A stretch of 64,000 nt of DNA from Tamlana crocina. Lineage in GTDB: Bacteria; Bacteroidota; Bacteroidia; Flavobacteriales; Flavobacteriaceae. The notes under the pieces are model-generated. The model was not told the DNA's origin and searched no databases. It saw only the letters and a list, made by a program, of their open reading frames with translations. This document shows positions 44,460-51,815 of this stretch, piece after piece; position 1 is the stretch's first letter, and every line of letters begins with the position of its first letter. Location of the stretch: NCBI GenBank assembly GCA_040429635.1, contig CP158972.1, positions 1,250,001-1,314,000 on the forward strand, in the 5' to 3' direction. The translations under genes were made by a program, and so were the position numbers.

Positions 44460-45218
44460 TTATTTTTTCTGCTGCAACTCGCGTAGTTTGGTGTATTTTA
44501 AAAACGTGATATTGGCAGTTTGCACGCAAATAATAAAGCCGTTTAGCCCATCCAAAAACCCCAATCTTAAAACGTACGATTTAAAAAATGCCCAGGTGGG
44601 GTTGAAAATGATTTTCCAAATGGGCGCTTTTTTGCCCAATTCAAAATAGGCCTGTGCAGAGAGCGTTGAAAAATGTTCGGTTTTTAAATTGAACTCAGAA
44701 TAGCTTTGGTAGGTGTAATGCAGAATATCACCTTTAAGCTGACCAACTGAGTCTGATGGACTATTCATTTGTACGGTTTCGTGAACTTTATTGCCTTTCC
44801 ACTGCGCTTTTCGCCTATCGAAAACACGCAATTTTTTGTTGGGGTACCAATCGGAATGTTTTATCCACTGTCCGCAAAAATTATTGAACCGGTTGGCGTA
44901 ATAGCCATCAAATTTCCAATTGCTTTTTAGTTTTATGATGGATTGTTGTAAACGTTCAGAAAGCGCTTCGTCACCATCGAGAGATACCACATAATCGTGT
45001 TTGGCTTGATTTAGGGCAAAGTTTTTCTGCTCGATGTAGCCTAAAAATTTTTGTTCAATAAAAGTGACATTGTATTTTTCACAAATGGCCTTGGTGTTGT
45101 CGGTTGAAAACGAATCGACCACCACAATTTCATCAACTACAGGCGTTAAAGACTGTAAACATTTTTCAATGTTCCGTTCTTCGTTAAAGGTAATGATAAC
45201 GCCCGATAGTTTAATCAT
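44460..45218 (-). CDS. Glycosyltransferase family 2 (WaaE-like)
   Basis: 252 residues from ATG 45218. GVIITFNEERNIEKCLQSL, VDEIVVVDSFSTDNTKAIC and FLGYIEQKNFALNQAKHDYVVSLDGDEALSERL are typical of WaaE/KdtX-like beta-glucosyltransferases that modify the LPS core; the nucleotide-sugar DxD is in LDGDE. A C-terminal hydrophobic stretch (KIIFNPTWAFFKSYVLRLGFLDG) suggests membrane association. Divergent from the next gene, with 41 bases between starts. Confidence 0.88.
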   Translation of the reverse strand: MIKLSGVIITFNEERNIEKCLQSLTPVVDEIVVVDSFSTDNTKAICEKYNVTFIEQKFLGYIEQKNFALNQAKHDYVVSLDGDEALSERLQQSIIKLKSNWKFDGYYANRFNNFCGQWIKHSDWYPNKKLRVFDRRKAQWKGNKVHETVQMNSPSDSVGQLKGDILHYTYQSYSEFNLKTEHFSTLSAQAYFELGKKAPIWKIIFNPTWAFFKSYVLRLGFLDGLNGFIICVQTANITFLKYTKLRELQQKK

Positions 45219-45259
45219 ATTGCTGTTTTCGTAAGGCAAAAATAGCTATTTTTGTTACA

Positions 45260-46084
45260 ATGGAAACATTAAAGACCTCGGTAATTATCAGTACTTACAA
45301 TCAGCCCAAATGGTTGGAGAATGTGCTATGGGGTTATGCGGCCCAAACCGAAAAGAGTTTTGAAATAATTATTGCCGATGATGGCTCGGGAGAAGACACC
45401 AAACAAGTGGTTGAGCGTTTTAAAAAGGATTCAGAATTAGAAATTGTTCATGTTTGGCACGAGGATGACGGATTCCAAAAAACAAAAATTTTAAATAAAG
45501 CCATTGAAGCATCCTCATCGGAATATTTAATTTTTACAGATGGCGATTGCATTCCAAGGAATGATTTTGTGGCCACGCATTTAAAGTTGAGTCGGAAAAA
45601 TTGTTTCCTTTCCGGAGGCTATTTTAAACTTCCCGAAGATATTTCGAATATCATTACAAAAGAAACGATTAAAAGTCAGCAGTGTTTTAAGTTGGATTGG
45701 CTCTTGAAACACGGATTGAAAAAAACATTTAAAACCAATAAACTGACGGCATTTGGATTGAGGGCTTGGTTTTTAAACACGTTTACGCCTACAAAAGCAA
45801 CGTTTGATGGCATGAACGTTTCGGGCTGGAAAAGTGATATAATTACTGTTAACGGATTTGACGAACGGATGCAGTACGGTGGTGAAGACCGCGAGTTGGG
45901 CGAACGCTTGATGAACAGTGGCGTTAAATTTATACAGGTACGATACAGTGCCATTTGCTTGCATTTGTACCACGAGCGCCCTTATAAAAATGAAGCGGCT
46001 TTAGCGAAAAACAAAAAAATAAGAGAGGAAACGAAAAAAAATAAATCGGTTTATACGCCTTATGGCATCGTAAAATCGGGTTAG
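45260..46084 (+). CDS. Glycosyltransferase family 2
   Basis: 274 residues. SVIISTYNQPKWLENVLWGYAAQT, IIIADDGSGEDTKQVVE and YLIFTDGDCIPRNDFV give the GT-A nucleotide-binding fold and DGD metal motif; INGFDERMQYGGEDRELGERL (written VNGFDERMQYGGEDRELG in the sequence) is the typical catalytic ED segment. A -7 element TATTTTTG at 45247-45254 lies 5 bases before the ATG. Its stop TAG overlaps the stop TAA of the convergent GT9 gene. Confidence 0.88.
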   Translation: METLKTSVIISTYNQPKWLENVLWGYAAQTEKSFEIIIADDGSGEDTKQVVERFKKDSELEIVHVWHEDDGFQKTKILNKAIEASSSEYLIFTDGDCIPRNDFVATHLKLSRKNCFLSGGYFKLPEDISNIITKETIKSQQCFKLDWLLKHGLKKTFKTNKLTAFGLRAWFLNTFTPTKATFDGMNVSGWKSDIITVNGFDERMQYGGEDRELGERLMNSGVKFIQVRYSAICLHLYHERPYKNEAALAKNKKIREETKKNKSVYTPYGIVKSG

Positions 46085-47133
46085 TTTTTGATGCTTTTTA
46101 AGAAACCCACCAATTTTTCTTTAAACAAGTTGGGCGTGAATTTTTCGTAAAGTTTATCGGCGTCGTTTTTAAAAGTTTTTTCGGGTTTGGTATAAATTTC
46201 AGGTTTGAAGTCCTTTAAGTGAACACTGATATTTTTTTCATCTTCAAACAAACTCCACGTAGCTCTATCGATCCATGGAGAAAAAATGCTGAACGTTGGT
46301 ACGCTTAAAGCTTTAGCCATATTTACAGCGCCGCCTTCATTACCAATTAAAGCATTGCAATGGTGGGTGATGGATAAAAACTCACGGAGACTATTGCCAA
46401 AAACATTAAAGAATATAGCGTTTTGGGTTTCCTTGTTGCAATTGTTATAAATGTCCTCGGCCAATTCTTTTTGCTTCGGAATATAATTGAACAGTATTTG
46501 TGCTTTGGTTTCCGTGTAAACGGTATTGATAACCTCGGCCATGTATTCATGCGGATAGGTTTTGTTAGCGCCACTGCCCAAAACGCCAATCATAACAATC
46601 GGTTTTTCGATGTTGATGCCATGAGCTTTTAAAAAAGCCTCGCCGCGTTCAATTTCAGACTCAGTTAGATAAATCTTCGGTTTTGTCAACTGTGTTTCAA
46701 TTCCCAAAGGTTCTAAAAGTTGCAGCCTGTTTTCAATGGCTAAGCTTTTGCTTTCGGAAACCTTTTTGCGTTTTTCATTATGGGTGTAAACGAAAGTGGT
46801 GTAGCTTTTGTGATAAGAAATTTTGATTTTAGCGCCTGAAAACAACGTAATGATATTACTGGATAGTTTACTGTAGACATCAATAACCACGTTGTATTTT
46901 GATGCTTTTACCGATTGTGCTAGTTTAAGGAGTTCTTTTTTGCTGTTTTCGGCCGCTTTAGTGAAAAAGATAAATTGGTCAATAAAAGGATGGTTTTGTA
47001 CAACAGGGAAGGTGTGCTCGTTAATTAAATAATGTAACTGGGCATCAGGATATCTATGCCGAAGTGCCTCAAACAGAATACTGCTGGTAAGCACATCGCC
47101 AATCATTTTTTGTTGTATTACCAATACTTTCAT
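46081..47133 (-). CDS. Glycosyltransferase family 9 (ADP-heptose:LPS heptosyltransferase-like)
   Basis: 350 residues. MKVLVIQQKMIGDVLTSSILFEALRHRYPDAQLHYL and, near residue 250, HCNALIGNEGGAVNMAKALSVPTFSIFSPW are the GT9 signatures (WaaC/WaaF/WaaQ type). It probably adds a heptose-like or related sugar to the LPS inner core at the inner membrane. A 16-bp perfect hairpin separates it from dapD upstream, so it has its own transcription unit. Exact sugar unproven because some GT9 members use other donors. Confidence 0.88.
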   Translation of the reverse strand: MKVLVIQQKMIGDVLTSSILFEALRHRYPDAQLHYLINEHTFPVVQNHPFIDQFIFFTKAAENSKKELLKLAQSVKASKYNVVIDVYSKLSSNIITLFSGAKIKISYHKSYTTFVYTHNEKRKKVSESKSLAIENRLQLLEPLGIETQLTKPKIYLTESEIERGEAFLKAHGINIEKPIVMIGVLGSGANKTYPHEYMAEVINTVYTETKAQILFNYIPKQKELAEDIYNNCNKETQNAIFFNVFGNSLREFLSITHHCNALIGNEGGAVNMAKALSVPTFSIFSPWIDRATWSLFEDEKNISVHLKDFKPEIYTKPEKTFKNDADKLYEKFTPNLFKEKLVGFLKSIKN

Positions 47134-47158
47134 AAAAACAGCTTCTGGCTAAAAATAA

Positions 47159-47202
47159 AAAATTCCAAATTCCAATTTAAAATTTCTGGAATTTGGAATT
47201 TT
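47159..47202. terminator. Long perfect hairpin between dapD and the GT9 gene
   Basis: AAAATTCCAAATTCCA (47159-47174) pairs with TGGAATTTGGAATTTT (47187-47202) over 16 bp with a 12-base loop. Read on the minus strand it is followed by a T-rich run, so it can end dapD transcription; it also has the look of a dispersed repeat. Confidence 0.65.
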
Positions 47203-47222
47203 ATGCGTTGTTATTAGTTCAA

Positions 47223-48038
47223 TTAAACAGCCACATCGTTATCACGAAGCGCATCGTTCAATGAGGTTTTTTTATCGGTACTCTCTTTGCGCTTTCCGAT
47301 AATCAAAGCACAAGGTACTTGGTATTCGCCAGCTGGGAATTTTTTAGTGTAGCTACCAGGAATAACAACCGAACGGGCTGGTACGCGACCTTTCATTTCG
47401 ATTGGCTCATCACCAGTAACGTCAATAATTTTAGTGCTCATGGTCAATACCACGTTAGCACCTAAAACGGCTTCTTTTTCAACGTGAACGCCTTCCACCA
47501 CAATACAACGGCTACCAACAAATACGTTGTCTTCAATAATTACAGGAGCGGCTTGTAGTGGCTCTAACACACCACCGATACCAACACCACCAGAAAGGTG
47601 TACGTTTTTACCAATTTGCGCGCAACTACCAACTGTGGCCCAAGTATCAACCATAGTGCCTTCACCAACATAAGCTCCAATGTTTACGTAGCTAGGCATT
47701 AAAATGGTTCCGGCCGAAATGTAAGCGCCATGTCGAGCAACGGCATGTGGTACCACACGGATGCCTTTTTCTTGGTAACCTGTTTTTAATGGAATTTTAT
47801 CATGAAATTCCAACGGGCCGCACTCAATGGTTTCCATTTTTTGAATAGGGAAATAAAGCACCACGCCCTTTTTTACCCATTCGTTAACCTGCCAGCCGTC
47901 GTTGGTTGGCTCTGCAACGCGCAATTCACCTTTGTCTAAAAGGTCTACCACTTTTCTAATGGCCGCAACGGTGCTTTCTTCTTTCAGTAGGTCTCTATTG
48001 TCCCACGCTTTTTCTATGATTTGCTTTAACTCTGTCAT
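47223..48038 (-). CDS. dapD: 2,3,4,5-tetrahydropyridine-2,6-dicarboxylate N-succinyltransferase
   Basis: 271 residues, standard. Catalyses the succinyl-CoA-dependent step of diaminopimelate synthesis. N-terminal helical domain, then left-handed beta-helix hexapeptide repeats (about 110-220: ARHGAYISAGTILMPSYVNIGAYVGEGTMVDTWATVGSCAQIG). GSRCIVVEGVHVEKEAVLGANVVL and the C-terminal VPCALIIGKR are typical. -7 element TATATTTG at 48056-48063 (minus). Upstream is the tandem duplication region. Confidence 0.97.
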   Translation of the reverse strand: MTELKQIIEKAWDNRDLLKEESTVAAIRKVVDLLDKGELRVAEPTNDGWQVNEWVKKGVVLYFPIQKMETIECGPLEFHDKIPLKTGYQEKGIRVVPHAVARHGAYISAGTILMPSYVNIGAYVGEGTMVDTWATVGSCAQIGKNVHLSGGVGIGGVLEPLQAAPVIIEDNVFVGSRCIVVEGVHVEKEAVLGANVVLTMSTKIIDVTGDEPIEMKGRVPARSVVIPGSYTKKFPAGEYQVPCALIIGKRKESTDKKTSLNDALRDNDVAV

Positions 48039-48158
48039 CTAAAATAAATTTTCAGCAAATATAAGGGGTATCATTTAAAAAGGGAAAATAACCGTAAACA
48101 ATAACCCGATTAAATGCAAAAACTCGAATTTTTTGAGGTGTTTTTTAAAGGGCGAAAT

Positions 48159-48302
48159 ATGCATTTTATCTTTTCGTCCGTGGACGTTCTGGATGAAATA
48201 CATAAATTGTTGTTTTTAATCGTCAAAACCATGTTTTTAAACGGTTTATCGGTGAAAAAAGTCATTGTTCTTATAAACGAAAATACGGGTTTGTACAACT
48301 AA
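48159..48302 (+). CDS. Possible 47-residue small protein in the duplicated leader, copy A
   Basis: ATG 48159 opens MHFIFSSVDVLDEIHKLLFL and ends NENTGLYN. The identical 47 codons recur in copy B (48801-48944). A longer reading that starts at 48114 is frame-broken in copy B by loss of one T, whereas this shorter one is intact in both, with AAAGGG 6 to 11 bases before the ATG. It is hydrophobic at residues 15-38. No family recognised. Since the DNA itself is almost identical between copies, conservation of the frame is weak evidence; an antisense ORF is equally preserved. Confidence 0.3.
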   Translation: MHFIFSSVDVLDEIHKLLFLIVKTMFLNGLSVKKVIVLINENTGLYN

Positions 48303-48305
48303 TTT

Positions 48306-48339
48306 TTTGTGCTCAGGGCTTGTTGTGGATATATATTTG
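48306..48339 (+). promoter_or_regulatory. Promoter of small secreted protein gene, copy A
   Basis: TTTG (48306-48309), 22 bases, TATATTTG (48332-48339). Start of transcription would be near 48345, giving a leader of about 16 bases with AAGGA just before the ATG at 48362. In copy B the -33 TTTG has become TTTA while the -7 element is unchanged. Confidence 0.5.
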
Positions 48340-48361
48340 AATCATCAAACAACAAGGAACA

Positions 48362-48640
48362 ATGAAAACCAATCTTTACATTCTAATCGTTTTTTTACTG
48401 ACAGTTACTTTAGGAAACGCTCAAGATACTGAGAAGGTTGCCACTGTAGAAACGGCTAAGGCTGTTACTGTTGAAGCTAACGAAACTGTAAACAACGATA
48501 CTTTGTTGATTGATGCTGCCGAGCTTAAAGAAACTGTAGCGCGTTCATCTAGCGATATCAGAATCTATTTGAACAGAAAAAGAAAGGTAAGTAATATTGC
48601 TTTGGTTTTTCCTAAAATCAATAAAGCGGTTAAGGCTTAA
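48362..48640 (+). CDS. Small secreted protein, copy A of tandem pair
   Basis: 92 residues. Signal peptide MKTNLYILIVFLLTVTLGNAQ, then a mature region of about 71 residues: a variable Thr/Val/Glu-rich stretch followed by a conserved segment LLIDAAELKETVARSSSDIRIYLN and KRKVSNIALVFPKINKAVKA. No known domain, no cysteines. Nearly identical to 49004-49282 (nine residue differences, six of them in the first half of the mature region). Probably periplasmic or secreted; function unknown. AAGGA lies 4 bases ahead of the ATG, a clear ribosome-binding site. Confidence 0.75.
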   Translation: MKTNLYILIVFLLTVTLGNAQDTEKVATVETAKAVTVEANETVNNDTLLIDAAELKETVARSSSDIRIYLNRKRKVSNIALVFPKINKAVKA

Positions 48641-48693
48641 TAAAAACGAATTCAAATTCAATATTAATATTTAAGGTTAAATTTTGTGAGGTT

Positions 48694-48720
48694 AAGGCTG
48701 TCTGTAAAGGCAGCCTTTCA
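48694..48720 (+). terminator. Terminator-like hairpin after copy A
   Basis: AAGGCTG (48694-48700) and CAGCCTT (48711-48717) form a 7-bp stem with a 10-base loop. Confidence 0.5.
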
Positions 48721-48800
48721 ATGGCTAAAACTGTAGGTGTTCGTCTGTTCGATTAAATGCAAAAACTCGAATTTTTGAGGTGTTTTTTAAAGGGCGAAAT

Positions 48801-48944
48801 ATGCATTTTATCTTTTCGTCCGTGGACGTTCTGGATGAAATACATAAATTGTTGTTTTTAATCGTCAAAACCATGTTTTTAAACGGTTTATCGGTGAAAA
48901 AAGTCATTGTTCTTATAAACGAAAATACGGGTTTGTACAACTAA
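48801..48944 (+). CDS. Possible 47-residue small protein in the duplicated leader, copy B
   Basis: Identical in protein sequence to 48159-48302. An in-frame extension upstream is lost here through a single-T deletion in the T-run near 48773, so only the 47-codon reading survives in both copies. Confidence 0.3.
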   Translation: MHFIFSSVDVLDEIHKLLFLIVKTMFLNGLSVKKVIVLINENTGLYN

Positions 48945-49003
48945 TTTTTTATGCTCAGGGGTTGTTGTGGATATATATTTGAATCATCAAACAACAAGGA
49001 ACA

Positions 49004-49282
49004 ATGAAAACCAATCTTTACATACTAATCGTTTTTTTACTGACAGTTACTTTAGGAAACGCTCAAGATGGTGAGAAGATTGCCACTGTAGAAACAAATA
49101 AGACTGTTACTGTTGAAGCCAACGACAATGTAAACAACGATACTTTGTTGATTGATGCTGCCGAGCTTAAAGAAACTGTAGCGCGTTCATCTAGCGATAT
49201 CAGAATCTATTTGAACAAAGAAAGAAAGGTAAGTAACATTACTTTGGTTTTCCCTAAAATCAATAAAGCGGTAAAGGCTTAA
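49004..49282 (+). CDS. Small secreted protein, copy B of tandem pair
   Basis: 92 residues, same signal peptide as copy A. Differences from copy A cluster just after cleavage (DGEKIATVETNKTVTVEANDN against DTEKVATVETAKAVTVEANET, given here as short segments) and near ERKVSNITLV. Most of the changes alter the residue (11 of 17 base changes). Clear ribosome-binding site AAGGA. Function unknown; expression may differ because the -33 element has changed. Confidence 0.75.
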   Translation: MKTNLYILIVFLLTVTLGNAQDGEKIATVETNKTVTVEANDNVNNDTLLIDAAELKETVARSSSDIRIYLNKERKVSNITLVFPKINKAVKA

Positions 49283-49333
49283 TAAAAGGAATTCAAATTC
49301 AAATTAATATTTAAGGTTAAATTTTGTGAGGGA

Positions 49334-49361
49334 AAGGCTGTCTGTAAAGACGGTCTTTTTT
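49334..49361 (+). terminator. Terminator after copy B
   Basis: AAGGCTGTCT (49334-49343) pairs with AGACGGTCTT (49348-49357) with two G-T wobbles, followed by a T-run. A better terminator than its counterpart after copy A. Confidence 0.6.
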
Positions 49362-49398
49362 GTTGCACTATATAATGTTACCTTTGCAAAAAGAAACT

Positions 49399-49809
49399 AT
49401 GGCACGCATTTTAGCACTAGATTTTGGTACCAAACGAACGGGTATCGCGGTAACCGACGAACTGCAAATTATCGCCTCCGGATTAACCACGGTAAACACT
49501 AAAGAACTTATTCCTTTTTTAAAAGATTATCTTTCAAAAGAACAGGTTGAATTATTTTTAATTGGCGAACCCAAGCAAATGGACAATACCGAATCTGAAA
49601 GTGAGAAACACATCAAGGCTTTTATTGTAAAACTTCAAAAGGAATTCCCTAAAATTCCAATAAAAAGGGAAGACGAGCGCTTTACTTCAAAAATGGCGGT
49701 GCAGACTATGATTGATAGCGGACTAAAGAAAAAGCAGCGGCAAAACAAAGCTTTGGTTGATGAGATTAGTGCCACACTCATTTTGCAAAGCTACCTGTAC
49801 TCCAAATAA
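49399..49809 (+). CDS. ruvX: Putative pre-16S rRNA nuclease / Holliday junction resolvase (YqgF)
   Basis: 136 residues from ATG 49399. MARILALDFGTKRTGIAVTD, LIGEPKQMDNTESE and EDERFTSKMA are RuvX/YqgF signatures of the RNase H-like fold; the acidic residues Asp8, Glu in FLIGEP, and Asp in EDERF form the active site. Roles proposed for the family include 16S rRNA 5' maturation and recombination. -7 element TACCTTTG at 49378-49385. Followed closely by def. Confidence 0.92.
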   Translation: MARILALDFGTKRTGIAVTDELQIIASGLTTVNTKELIPFLKDYLSKEQVELFLIGEPKQMDNTESESEKHIKAFIVKLQKEFPKIPIKREDERFTSKMAVQTMIDSGLKKKQRQNKALVDEISATLILQSYLYSK

Positions 49810-49886
49810 ACCCTAAGAATAAAATTCCGTTAAATAGGATGCGAAAATAATAAGAGTTGTATTTTTGCAATTCTAATAAAAAAAGA

Positions 49887-50477
49887 ATGATTTTACCCAT
49901 AGTTGCTTACGGCGACCCCGTTTTAAAAAAGGTAGCGACCGAAATAGATGCTAATTACCCAAAGCTTAACGAGTTAATAGATAACATGTTCGAAACCATG
50001 TACAATGCCTATGGCGTTGGCTTGGCAGCACCGCAAATAGGCTTGCCCATTAGGTTGTTTTTGGTTGATACTACGCCATTTTCTGAAGACGAAGATTTAT
50101 CGGAAGAAGATCAAAAAGCGCTCGATGGTTTTAAACGTGTATTTATCAATGCCGAAATTGTTGAAGAAGAAGGTGAGGAGTGGGCGTTCAATGAAGGCTG
50201 TTTAAGTATTCCGGATGTTCGGGAAGATGTTTTCAGAAAACCAAAAATCACTATCGAGTATCTCGATGAAAATTTTGAGCAAAAAAAGGAAACTTTTGAT
50301 GGGTTGATTGCTCGTGTGATCCAACACGAGTACGATCATATTGAAGGTATTTTGTTTACCGATAAGCTTTCAACGCTAAAAAAACGTTTGATAAAAGGGC
50401 GATTGAGCAACATTTCAAAAGGTAAAATTAAGGTGGACTACCGCATGCGTTTTCCGGCCATGAAAAAGAAAAGATAA
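49887..50477 (+). CDS. def: Peptide deformylase
   Basis: 196 residues from ATG 49887. Removes the N-formyl group from nascent proteins. The three motifs are GLAAPQIG (45-52), EGCLSIP (103-109, Cys105 metal ligand) and QHEYDH (146-151, His147 and His151 ligands, Glu148 catalytic). A Bacteroidota-type acidic insert (EDEDLSEEDQKAL) sits at about 68-80. -7 element TATTTTTG about 20 bases before the ATG. Followed by the DUF5606 gene. Confidence 0.96.
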   Translation: MILPIVAYGDPVLKKVATEIDANYPKLNELIDNMFETMYNAYGVGLAAPQIGLPIRLFLVDTTPFSEDEDLSEEDQKALDGFKRVFINAEIVEEEGEEWAFNEGCLSIPDVREDVFRKPKITIEYLDENFEQKKETFDGLIARVIQHEYDHIEGILFTDKLSTLKKRLIKGRLSNISKGKIKVDYRMRFPAMKKKR

Positions 50478-50531
50478 CATTTGCAAAACATCAATAAACA
50501 GTTGATATTTGTGCCTTTCAAAAAATAAAAT

Positions 50532-50963
50532 ATGAGTTTAGAAAAAGTCATTTCAATTTCAGGAAAACCTGGATTATACAAATTAATAACCCAAACCCGT
50601 GCTGGTTTTGTGGCCGAATCTCTATTGGATAATAAACGCATTTCGGTAAGCGTACAAAACAACGTTAGCGTGTTAAGCGAGATAGCCATTTATACTTTAA
50701 ATGAAGAAGTGCCACTAAGGGAAGTTTTTGAAAAAATAAAAGAAAAGGAAAATGGCCAGCCAACAAGTGTGAAGCCAAAAGACAGTAAAGATAAGTTGGA
50801 AGAATACTTTTTTGAAGTGTTGCCAGAATACGACGAAGACCGTGTTTATGCCAGCGATATTAAAAAAGTGCTGCAATGGTACAACTTGTTGCACAAGCAC
50901 GATATGCTTAACGATTTAAGCGAAAAAGAAACAGTAAGTGAGTCGGCAGACGAAGAAGAATAG
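50532..50963 (+). CDS. DUF5606 family protein
   Basis: 143 residues. MSLEKVISISGKPGLYKLITQTRAGFVAESLLDNKR and LFP/YFFEVLPEYDEDRVYASDIKKVLQWYNLL are typical of DUF5606, found in Bacteroidota after def. The N-terminus resembles a small beta-barrel; the C-terminus is helical and acidic. Function unknown, probably cytoplasmic. Strong terminator follows. Confidence 0.82.
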   Translation: MSLEKVISISGKPGLYKLITQTRAGFVAESLLDNKRISVSVQNNVSVLSEIAIYTLNEEVPLREVFEKIKEKENGQPTSVKPKDSKDKLEEYFFEVLPEYDEDRVYASDIKKVLQWYNLLHKHDMLNDLSEKETVSESADEEE

Positions 50964-50977
50964 AACATGATAGACTG

Positions 50978-51011
50978 AAAACCTCCTTGAAAAAGGAGGT
51001 TTTGTTTTTTT
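50978..51011 (+). terminator. Intrinsic terminator after DUF5606 gene
   Basis: AAAACCTCCTT (50978-50988) and AAGGAGGTTTT (50993-51003) form a perfect 11-bp stem with a GAAA loop, followed by GTTTTTTT. Confidence 0.88.
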
Positions 51012-51068
51012 AGGTGTAAGTTTTACTTATAAATTACGACCACAAGTTTTAATTAAGAATCAAGCCTT

Positions 51069-51734
51069 ATGAAATCGTTGTGGTTTTTTGATGATGTAAA
51101 TCTTTTTAAAATACTGTGCCCCCATAAATTCAAAACCTACAAATCCGTTCATACTTTAGATTCCTACAAAAAGAAGGACTACATTTATTTTCAGGAAGAC
51201 TCGGCTAACAAGGTATATCTCATTGAAAAAGGAAAAGTGAAGTTGGGCTACTATAGTGAAGATGGTAATGAAGTGATAAAAGCCATTTTAACCCGTGGAG
51301 AGTTGTTTGGCGAAACGGCCATTTTGGGCGAATCCAAACGCGAGGAGTTTGCACAATCCATAGATAACAACACAAGCATTTGTCCGGTAGGCGTCGATAC
51401 CATGTACAATTTAATGCGAGAAAACCAAACCTTTAGTTTTAAGATTTACAAGTTTATCGGGGTCAAGCTAAAAAGGCTCGAAAGACGATTGCAGATTTTA
51501 CTTTTTAAAGATGCCAAAACAAGACTTTTAGAATTCCTTGAAGAACTTTGTCTGGATTATGGCTATGATTGCGAAAAAACAGGAGATAAAGTTATTCAAC
51601 ACCCCTATACCCAAAAAGATATCGCTTCGCTAATAGGTACCTCAAGGCCAACACTTAATATTTTACTTAAAGAACTTCAAGAAGAAAACAAGTTGGAATT
51701 TTCAAGAAAACAGATAAAGATTTATAAAAAATAA
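51069..51734 (+). CDS. Crp/Fnr family transcriptional regulator
   Basis: 221 residues. Cyclic-nucleotide-binding beta-roll at about 30-130 (KKKDYIYFQEDSANKVYLIEKGKVKLGYYSEDGNEVI; GELFGETAILGES), a long dimerisation helix, and a winged helix with recognition sequence YTQKDIASLIGTSRPTLNILLKELQEE (about 177-203). No cysteine cluster of Fnr type, so an oxygen-sensing cluster is unlikely; the effector is unknown. A Crp-like palindrome lies 6 bases past its stop, in the promoter of the next gene. Confidence 0.9.
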   Translation: MKSLWFFDDVNLFKILCPHKFKTYKSVHTLDSYKKKDYIYFQEDSANKVYLIEKGKVKLGYYSEDGNEVIKAILTRGELFGETAILGESKREEFAQSIDNNTSICPVGVDTMYNLMRENQTFSFKIYKFIGVKLKRLERRLQILLFKDAKTRLLEFLEELCLDYGYDCEKTGDKVIQHPYTQKDIASLIGTSRPTLNILLKELQEENKLEFSRKQIKIYKK

Positions 51735-51739
51735 TGCTT

Positions 51740-51786
51740 AATGTTAGCTAGCTAACATTTTGAGATAAAATCATGCTTTAGTTTTG
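51740..51786 (+). promoter_or_regulatory. Crp/Fnr-type palindrome and promoter of the lipoprotein gene
   Basis: AATGTTAGCTAGCTAACATT (51740-51759) is a perfect 20-bp palindrome with the TGTTA-N6-TAACA spacing of Crp-family sites. Its right end overlaps a -33 TTTG (51759-51762), followed after 16 bases by TAGTTTTG (51779-51786). The centre of the palindrome is about 40 bases upstream of the expected transcription start, the class II activator position. Confidence 0.6.
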
Positions 51787-51815
51787 GAGTATATTAAACA
51801 TTAAAACCAAAAGCT

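Larger units (their letters stand above)
48107..48717 (+). repeat. Tandem duplication, copy A (leader + small secreted protein + terminator)
   Basis: About 610 bases that recur at 48750-49359 with an offset of 643, then 642 after a one-T indel. By eye the first about 255 bases (before the ATG) differ at only three positions, while the 279-base coding region differs at 17. Confidence 0.9.
48750..49359 (+). repeat. Tandem duplication, copy B
   Basis: Second copy of the unit at 48107-48717, immediately downstream. 33 unrelated bases lie between copies. Confidence 0.9.

Noticed and set aside
48110-48298. Antisense ORF over the duplicated leader (also 48725-48940)
   Set aside because: Shares its length only because the DNA is nearly identical; the C-terminus differs after the indel, no family match and no start signals were seen.
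48114-48302. 62-residue ORF beginning at 48114 in the leader of duplication copy A
   Set aside because: One-T loss in copy B breaks this frame, so only the shorter 47-codon reading is retained as a possible gene.
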